Assembly: GCA_003342815.1 (NCBI GenBank)
Contig: PTEX01000190.1
Location: 829,949 to 893,948 of the forward strand
Direction: 5' to 3'
Source: Eudromia elegans
Taxonomy: Eukaryota; Chordata; Aves; Tinamiformes; Tinamidae
DNA length: 64,000 bases
A program made the position numbers and the translations under genes. How positions within the stretch are numbered: position 1 is the stretch's first letter; the number at the start of each line of letters is the position of its first letter. Below are positions 33,955 through 64,000 of the stretch, in pieces. The notes under the pieces are model-generated. The model searched no databases. It saw only the letters and a program-made list of their open reading frames with translations, and was not told the DNA's origin.

Positions 33955-36900
33955 ACGTTCCTCTTTGCTCTAGAAAGTTCTGTCCTCAGCTGCCTCTTCC
34001 AGGAGTCTCAGTCATTTGCTCTTTGACAGAAGCAGTTGACGTGTGTAATCAAAATTCTCATTATAGAATATGACTGATAGTTTTCAGGAGACAGAAGCAA
34101 AGAATTGCCATTGCACAGTGTCTCTATGCAGGGTATCTTTGAATTAATTGAATCACTTCCCAAGAATCAATAAAATGAGTTGATTGGGGTGTCATAGACC
34201 ACTTTCAAGAAAAGAATTTAAGACCATTTCAGCTGTAGCTGGCTCCACTCAGCTAGTTTTGGCAAGGAGCAGCTATGCCTGGAAATAAAAGCTCTTTCTC
34301 TGCTACCTATATATTTTTCTATGCTGGTCATTAGCCCCAGTACATGTGCACAGGACAAAAGAAATGGTTCAGCGGCATGGAAAATGCTAATGTTGGATTT
34401 TTCAATGCTGCAGGAGCTAATGTTGTTGAATTTGAAAAGCAATCTGAATCTCTTTCTGTTCAAGAAAAGCTGAAAGTGGATGTTTAAAACTGACTGCTCT
34501 TTAAACTTGATTCGTAGTGAACTTCTGAGCATAGGTGAATGCCAGACTGCTCTGCATTTCTAGTGGGAATATCAAGCATTGTGTGTGTTTGTTCTGGTGC
34601 TGTATGACATTCCTATGCGTATATGTGCACTTACAGAAATAGCTTACCTAGTTTGCTTGAGAACTGCCTATAGGCACTCTGGTTTTGCTTTGTTTAGTGA
34701 ATGCAGATCAAACTGGAAGGCTGGAGGGAACTAGTTCTGAGGATGTCGGATACTAATGTTGTGATTCCAAGTTCCTTATGGCACTGGCTATAACTGCTGC
34801 TTTCCTACTGTTTTGCAAATTGTACTGATCTGGTGCCAGGGTGCTAGAGAGACTTTCCAGTTAGCACAGTTGGAATTAGTAATTGTGTTCTGTATGGGTT
34901 TTAGTGATGTTACTTCTGACTTATGTGGAAAGCAGATCAGAATACAATAAGTAAATGGAGCATATAGAATTAAGCCAAGTGCTATGTGTGTGTGTTTGTT
35001 TTCTTTCTCTTTTAAAAGAAAGAAGCCATTCAGAAAAGAACTGGAGTATTTGTTTAATTTTAAGCCTGTGGATAAGTTAGACTGCAATAAGTGATAAATA
35101 TAAGCTTAAGGCTTATACACAAGTTGGTGCTTGCAGCTACTCTACCAAAACCCTAAGGAATTAGAATTCATGCTTAACCACAAGCATATCTGTAATACCT
35201 TCCTGAGTGAGAGCCATTATTACGTTAATTGTGAATATCAGAATGGTTGGTTCCTTTTCAGTTTACTTACTTTGCTTTTACATCTAGATATTGTAATACC
35301 ATTTGTGCCTTGTAGTCCTACTAGGCTTTGCCGAGGTGAATTTGTGTCCAAGTTTTTCACTTCTTCAACAGGTTTTGTCTTTATTGATGTAACTAGTGAG
35401 TGCTCTGACATGAAATTGGGATTGGTGTTTGTCCTTCACAGTCGCTTCATTTCCATCTCTGATTGGCTCTTCTGTTTTTAGCCTCAAGATGTAGCTGCAT
35501 GGAGCTCTAAAAGACCTTTGGCTGCTTTGACAGTGCTGGAGATTCCACTTGGTGCATTGTCAAATGAAGGTTGGACATTTAGAGGTCTCACTAACTGTCA
35601 CTAGGTGTTGGTTCTGGAAAACTTTCTAGAACTTCTTAAGTCTTTAGTAAATGCTTTTTGAGAGCTCAGCTTCTCACAAGTTGTTGCCATAGGTGCTATA
35701 CCACAAAGCCTTTTTACTCTAGATTCAACTTGTCCTTCATCTATAACTTTCATATTTTCTTTTTATTTATTTTAAAGTATTCCTTTTTCCACAACTTGGT
35801 TGTGTCAGTTGTCACTTATTTTGTTTATGAATTATTTTCAGGAGTTATATAATGGGATGATCCCTGTCAAATATTAAAAATACTTCTAATTGGAAGCTTC
35901 AGTGTTTCAGAAAACTACTGTAGTCTGAACAAAGTTGCCACAGGCTGCTCTGGACTGACTCAAAAGGCTAAACAATTTGTAAGCCAAGCGCAGACCCAGA
36001 CAACAGGCCTGTATTGTTCCCTGCCATGATTCTGTGCTTTGAACCCCAACTGCTGTCACAAAAGAACATTGATTTTTGGCTTTGATGCCAACTCAGGAAA
36101 TCCTTACAGGACTTTCAGGGAAGCTGTTCTATGGGATGGTCCAGGCATCATTTAATGAGCCCCCTGTAATATGAACATAATATCAGGCATCAGCAGGCGC
36201 GCTCCTCCAAGCTGACCTTTTGTCTCCTTGGTTATGAAGTGTGGATGTGCTCTAGTTCGGTTATTCAGTACAGATGGGCTCGTGGTCTGTAGCATTTGGG
36301 TGCTTTGAGGAAGAACATCTGCCTGACAAAGCCTAAGAACTGAAGTACGAGTTTGTCCAGTGCCATCCTCTGATGCATGAAATGTCTAGGGCAAAGAAGA
36401 AAACCACCTCAGTGCTGTCAACAGGTAGACTTAAACCTCCTCAGAGCCCTTCAATGTGGGAACAACCACGTGAGAGGGAGTTGTGCTCATACCTGGAGGA
36501 AAGATAATCTGCTTTTCTGTAGGAAAAAGCTTGTCACAGTTGTGCTAATATTGCTAAAGCGAGGGAAGCTTTTTTTTATTCTTTCTTTTATTTGAGTCCT
36601 TCTGGATGCTTTTCCCAGGACCCATCTGGCAGTGCAGTAAGGTCTACATATTTAGCAATGAAACTTAATGTACATTTGCTTTCTTCTTAATATGAACATG
36701 AACTGCTGAACTAATTAATGAAACAGACTGTTCTGCCTCCCGCTCTGTCTGCAGTGTGTCCAGCACACTCCAGAGCACCGTACTGGAGCCAGGCCTGTAA
36801 ATCAGCTAGCTCTTTGTGCCTGCTTGACTTGTCGTCTTGTCCCCGGGCCCAATCGAGCGTATTTGCCCAGAGAAGCGTTCACTTTGCAACAGGACTTGAG

Positions 36901-39689
36901 CTCTGTGCCCGCCTCTCTGGCACTGCTCAGGATGAGTGAGAAAGCAAATGAGTTTCTGGAAGGAAGGACCTCTCTGCTTCGGGGTGAGTCTGGCTGTGCA
37001 GTGTCTTGCCCTGCTCCTGCAGCCTGTCATGGGCACAACCTCAATCCTTGGCAGGTGCATTTGTGCACGAGCAACACAGAGCACAGCGTGCACAGCTAGA
37101 CAGCAACAGCAGAGCTTTACAGGAGCCTCGTGCAAGGCAATGAACAGACTGTTGGTGCTGCTGCTCTTATATATGTGGGGCTTATGCATACCTAGGAGGT
37201 AACTCCTTAGCGTGTAAGCGTGTTTTTAAAAAGAAACCCCAGAGGCCTCTAACTTCTGTATACACCTGTTTTGTAAGACCAGCAGCCCTTCTGAAGAAGG
37301 AACATGGGTCGTTTGCAAGCGGGTAATACAGGCACAGTAATACGGAAAACACTGTCAAATGTCACACGTCCTTTAGAAGCAGGAGGAGTCTCAGATAAGT
37401 CTGGAGGGGAGCACACAGGTCCTGCATGTGCTTGCTGGAGTCACCAGGGTAAATGAGCTGTGCTGAGGCTCCTGTAAGCTCCTGCATCTCTTAAATTGTT
37501 TCTGATCCTTGAGCGAGTTCGTGTTCCTTTGAGATAATCTGCAGTTCTCTTGGACACGCTCTACTAACCTCTTGTCAGTGGGGAGCTCTGTTATTTATAA
37601 CAGACTTCACTTACTGGCCTTAGCTTTTTCCCTGATGAATAGATAACACCCAGATCCTGAAAGGATGAAAGGTTCTTGCATGGGCACAGCCTGATGTAAA
37701 TACACGACTTCATGCTGTGCAGCACGTTGCTGAAAACACTTATTTGAGTGGTGGTGATCCCTCTGAGCTTTCCACCTTGAATATCTGTTCAACACAAATC
37801 ACTGGGCCAATACTGTCCCTATGAGGCTTAGAGTTATTGCTAGTGACAGGGCAGCAGATTAAAGGGATTTGCTGCACTAGTGGTACCCTGCTCATGCTCT
37901 TTCCCTTCCTGTTAGCGCAGCGAGGACCTTGTTCCCAATCCCTTGCAGATCCGCGCATCCTTTCCCGTGCAGATGATGCTGGCAGGAGCAACCTGGACAC
38001 TGCACGTTCTGGGTAAGTCAGCAGAGGGCAGCCCTGGAACAGAGAGGTCGTCTTGGCCCTCAGCTAAGCATCGTTTTGTTATCTGCAGGTGATGGGGCTC
38101 CCTTCCCTGCAGAGAAGCCAATGGGGGCTCCCTCATCGAGTCAGTAGACTAAATGGGTGGCATAAATAACGACAGTAGCTGTCTAAGGAGCTGTGTTGTT
38201 AAACCTTCGTTGGAGATGGTGTCCAAATTCTGATGTTTATGCAAGGCTGGGTATGGCTGAGAGGTGGTGATGGTGAACTCAACTTGATCCCTCCATAAAT
38301 AACATAGAGGCAGGGACTAACTGAGTTTGCACCAGCTAAAATCCACCAAGTGTGCAAACACAGCTCCTCGCTCATCTGCACGAGGGTTCATGATAGTGCC
38401 AATGCTATAACGGGGTCTCACGGGAGCGCCAGACCTGCTGGCTGGGCTCCATGTAGAAGAGATGTCTGAGCCCATTACCCACATAGACTTTCTTTCCTGC
38501 TCTTGACAGGAGGCAGACGCTGCCCAGACAGCACCGGTTACGGAGCTCTTGGCTTGTGGACCTGGAGCGCGCTCTGCCTGGGCTGCTGTTGAGAGGTAAA
38601 TGTGCTGAGAAAATTAGAAAAGGGCACAGTTATGAAAGTGCTCAGCTTGAGGCACTCGAAATGCATTGATTTACTCCTGTTCCACCTCACAGGAATTTTG
38701 AAGCTGGGAAAGTGAGGTGCAGTAGTGACCTATAAACCCATAGCTCCTGGCAAAGCAGTATGTCTGGTTGTGGAGTCTGGTAAGTTCACTGCAGGAATAG
38801 AGATCCTTTATCTATTCGCTTTAAAGGATCCTTTATCCACTTTATCTGTCCAATAAATCGAAGTTAGTGGGAATACCTCGACGGTTTACTTGCATAATTA
38901 AATATATCTTTTTTTTGAAGTGGAGGAGGATAGGCCCATTTGCAGGTGCTATAAAGGTCCCCAGATAACCAGTGAAGCTGTCACAGAAATGCAGATCATT
39001 TTGTAACAATGCTGTCTTTTATCTGGGATAGCTTCTGAGAAACAAAACCTCAAGCAACCCTTGGGCCTTGTCCAAGAGACACGCAGCAGGGCTGCAGGGG
39101 AAGAGCAGCAGAGTGACAGACACACGGGTGGAGAAGCCTCAGCAGGACCAGCCCCACAGCATCCCAGGTCCAGGTCCCCACAGGCAGCAAGGCTCTCCGG
39201 ACACCAGGTCGCCTCTGGCATGGGGTCCCTCCTCTCGCTTGCTTAGCTCAAAGTCATGCCTGGTTCCCCCTCAGTTTGAGGGGCGCTGAACCTGTTTATC
39301 AATGGCAAGGTTGCAGGAGGAGCAAGAGCCTTTTTCTTCATCCTAGGAGTGCTTTTTATCTATGTGGTTTTGACTTGCTGTTCCCCATGGCACAGAGCCC
39401 ACCCACCAAAAACAAGGGTCAACCAGGTTGTTGCACAGTAGCTAACTCAGAAAACTGGTTTATTCTTTTCCTGCCTTGATGTTTTTTGGCAAGCTGCAGA
39501 CATGAAATCTGATGTGCTTTTCCTATTGTTTTTTTCCTTTTCTTTTTCCACCACTTATTCCAAAGATCAAGTTGCTACAGGCTGGAAGTAGGTTTAGATC
39601 AGCCAAGAATTCCTTTTTGTTTTTGAACTTGTCGTTTTGGAGGATCTGTTTCATTTTGCTCAAGTTTTAGTATTTTTACTCAAGTATTA

Positions 39690-39705
39690 TATACTTTAAA
39701 GTATA
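39690..39705. repeat. 16-base perfect palindrome TATACTTTAAAGTATA
   Basis: A self-complementary AT-rich word between the two genes. It is short enough to occur by chance in AT-rich sequence, and no function is implied. Confidence 0.6.
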
Positions 39706-41589
39706 AGTAATTTATAGTGTTGTGTTGAAGATCCCCTTAGGGATGGGTAGGTCATCCAGCTGAGGTATCCTCACCTACTGAAATGCATCCGAGGACACTC
39801 GTACAGTCAGACTGCTGAATCTGACTGTTTTCTGGGGAAGAAGAATTCCCTCTCTGAGGTGGGTGAGTGAAGGGTGACAGGAACAGGAAGAGCTGTCTCT
39901 CCTAAGGACACTCTCTGCTAGTAGCAAAGATGCTTTTTTTGGAGAATCTGGTGTTTCCAATTGTTCGCGTGCTCCCGGTAAAGGGACATATCTGGGAAAA
40001 GGGCAGCCTATCCCTTTGCTTTGACCTGGCTGCTGCAGAGCCTGGTGCCCCCTGCTCTTGGCTGAACCTGTTCAGGCTCTGTGACAGACTCTGGCTGCTT
40101 GTGCAAGGGGATGGGCACTGCTAGGAACTGGCCAGAAAGAAGTATTTTACCAAAACATGCACTGAAATAATGAAAATGGAAGTCATTTCAACAATTTAGA
40201 CTCTGTAAAAGTCTATTCTTTGTCATGTTCTCTTAATGTTCATTGTGCTCCAGACTCTTATTCTGATGTTTAATCTTCCTGAGAGGCGGTGGCCGCTTTC
40301 TGCGTGTTGTTTTCATGTCATGTGGCCTTTCCCGTGCTTCTGCTTTCATGCTCAGCTTCATCAAACGGCCTCGCTCTCCTCTGGTGGGTCCTTGGGCTGG
40401 GTGCTCCGAGCGCGAATTTATTCCTGTCAAGTGGCCCATCACAACATCCCTCTCAGCCCCTTGCAGGCGTTTGGGTTCCCAGAGCTGTGAAGGCAGCCCC
40501 GATCCCATCCACGTTGTGTGTTCCCCTGTACAGCATCCAGCCTTGAGGGGGGACATCAGGGACCCCGGGCTGTCCTAGCAGGCACAATGGATGGGGTGAC
40601 CCTGCTCCGTGAAGAGTGACCACGTGGGCACAAGCCAGGCTGTGGTCCTGCCTTCTTGAGGCCTCCATTGTTTTATTTGCTAGGATGGATGTAGCCCATA
40701 GCGTGGGGGCTGGAGTGGTGTGCTGTGACAAGTGACAGCGGCTGGTGACATCTCAGCAAGGACATGCATGAGCCTAGGAACAGGGAAGCCACCCTGGGCA
40801 TTCTGCATGTCCCCAAGTGTTGTGCTCAATCTGAGCTGGTTTGGAACAGCCTTAAGAAGGTTGCTCTGAGAAGGTTAATTCCCCAGCTAAGGGGCTGCCT
40901 CTTTTCCCATCCCTCCTATCCTAACTTTGGAGGATGAGTAGATGAGATGAAACTTTTGGATTTGTGTGGCGCTAGCGTAGGAAAACGGAGCGATGTTTAA
41001 TATGAAATGGTGTCCGGTGCCCCTTCAGTGAACTGCTAAAAAGCAGAACAACAACTGGCTTGTGTGCGTTAGGAGTCACAAATAACATTTTACATGGTTT
41101 GCATCATAATAGCTGTATTCATTACCCCCCTTCAGATTGGAGCCAATAATCTAAACAACTTCTCTATATGTTGTGTGACTGACACCATGCCTGTAATTCC
41201 AGCGAAGCCCTTGTAAATTGTATTTAATCAGCTATATGGCGTAATGTGGGTAAATTCCTTAAAAAATAGCCTGGGGCACCTCCACCCGGTGTTGATCAGT
41301 GTATCAGTGTTGATACTGCTCATGGTGTTAACAGGTAATGCTGCTGCTTTAATATTTACATGCATTGGATTTCACCGTGAAGCCACAGCGCCCGATAAAA
41401 TAAGTAGGAAGATTAATAGCAAATCTTTAAAGCACAAGACGTGAAAGGCTTAAGAGACCTCTCTGGTCCTATTGTAGTTTGGGAATCGCTGCCCTTAGAA
41501 CAATGCACAGGAGTAAAGCAGCGGGGGCTGGGGTTAAATCGGAGTGTTGAGGAGCCGGTTAATTTTTGGGGTCATTTTTGCAGGGGGTC

Positions 41590-41760
41590 TCTGCACCCTC
41601 CGCGGGCGACGGGGACAAAGCGGTGCCGGAGGGGGGGGCGGGCCGAGCGCCGGGTCCCACCCCGTCCCCGCCGGGTCCCTCCCCGTCCCCGCCCGCGCCG
41701 TGGCGGCTCCGCCCGGGCCGCCCGCGCCCGCCGCCCGCCGCAGCCGCGGGCCATGTCGCC
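41590..41760 (+). promoter_or_regulatory. DOCK11: DOCK11 CpG-island promoter and 5' UTR
   Basis: The GC content is very high, with repeated CCCCGTCCCCGCC-type units (about 41660-41700) and GC boxes (GGCTCCGCCC near 41703). There is no TATA box. The island extends past exon 1 to about 42330 in intron 1. The transcription start is probably within this stretch. A second, out-of-frame ATG at 41753 falls within the leader. Confidence 0.78.

Positions 41761-41765
<5 letters not shown>
41750..41765 (+). repeat. DOCK11: 8-bp tandem duplication over the DOCK11 start codon
   Basis: GCCATGTC is repeated exactly twice in tandem (41750-41757 and 41758-41765). The second copy contains the start codon that opens the conserved protein. 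The first gives an out-of-frame ATG at 41753, read as six codons and stopped by TGA at 41771-41773, overlapping the true start. Confidence 0.9.

Positions 41766-64000
<22,235 letters not shown>

Larger units (their letters stand above)
33076..41585. other. WDR44-DOCK11 intergenic region, no gene seen
   Basis: This 8.5-kb stretch has only short unlinked open frames. GC content rises from about 36,700 onward. It holds a 16-base perfect palindrome (39690-39705) and a small cluster of GGATCCTTTATC direct and inverted words near 38800-38840. AT-rich non-repetitive sequence at 41030-41420, just before the DOCK11 island, includes a CCAAT word. No RNA gene was recognised. Confidence 0.65.

Overview
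The window is vertebrate nuclear DNA, most likely from a bird or another sauropsid. It has spliced genes with GT-AG introns, CpG-island promoters, few interspersed repeats and compact introns. It carries the WDR44-DOCK11 gene pair in the head-to-tail order known from human Xq24. WDR44 spans about 19 kb here, far less than its roughly 100 kb human counterpart. The class assignment is an inference from this compactness and repeat poverty; the species cannot be named from the sequence alone.

Layout: 1-110 is a short GC-box/CCAAT-rich stretch at the left edge that looks promoter-like. 111-12600 is intergenic, with no supportable exon, one 18-bp tandem array, homopolymer tracts and several AT-rich blocks that could be regulatory. 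12620-13050 is a degenerate G-rich minisatellite that runs into the CpG-island promoter of WDR44 (about 13040-13740). WDR44 occupies 13369-32271 on the + strand. All 20 coding exons can be placed with consistent phases, giving a 908-residue protein, followed by a 3' UTR with a polyadenylation signal at 33049. 33075-41585 is intergenic. DOCK11 begins in a second CpG island (about 41590-42330) with its start codon at 41761, and runs off the right edge. Nine coding exons (317 residues) are visible: the N-terminal DOCK-D region and the whole PH domain. The C2-like DHR1 and catalytic DHR2 domains lie outside the window. DOCK11 intron 1 (13.9 kb) contains several CpG-dense patches and short tandem repeats but no supportable exon.

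Functionally, WDR44 is a Rab11 effector that works on tubular recycling endosomes. It contacts the ER through a VAP-binding FFAT motif, visible in exon 1, and SH3 proteins through a proline-rich region, visible in exon 4. DOCK11 (Zizimin2/ACG) is a Cdc42/Rac guanine-nucleotide exchange factor. The two genes are neighbours but have separate promoters, and nothing here shows co-regulation.

The best second-look items are a GC-AG intron in WDR44, a 34-bp near-perfect inverted repeat in WDR44 intron 13, an 8-bp tandem duplication that gives DOCK11 an out-of-frame upstream AUG, and a palindromic TCTCGCGAGA element in the WDR44 promoter next to a G-rich minisatellite. I saw no convincing new multi-gene system.
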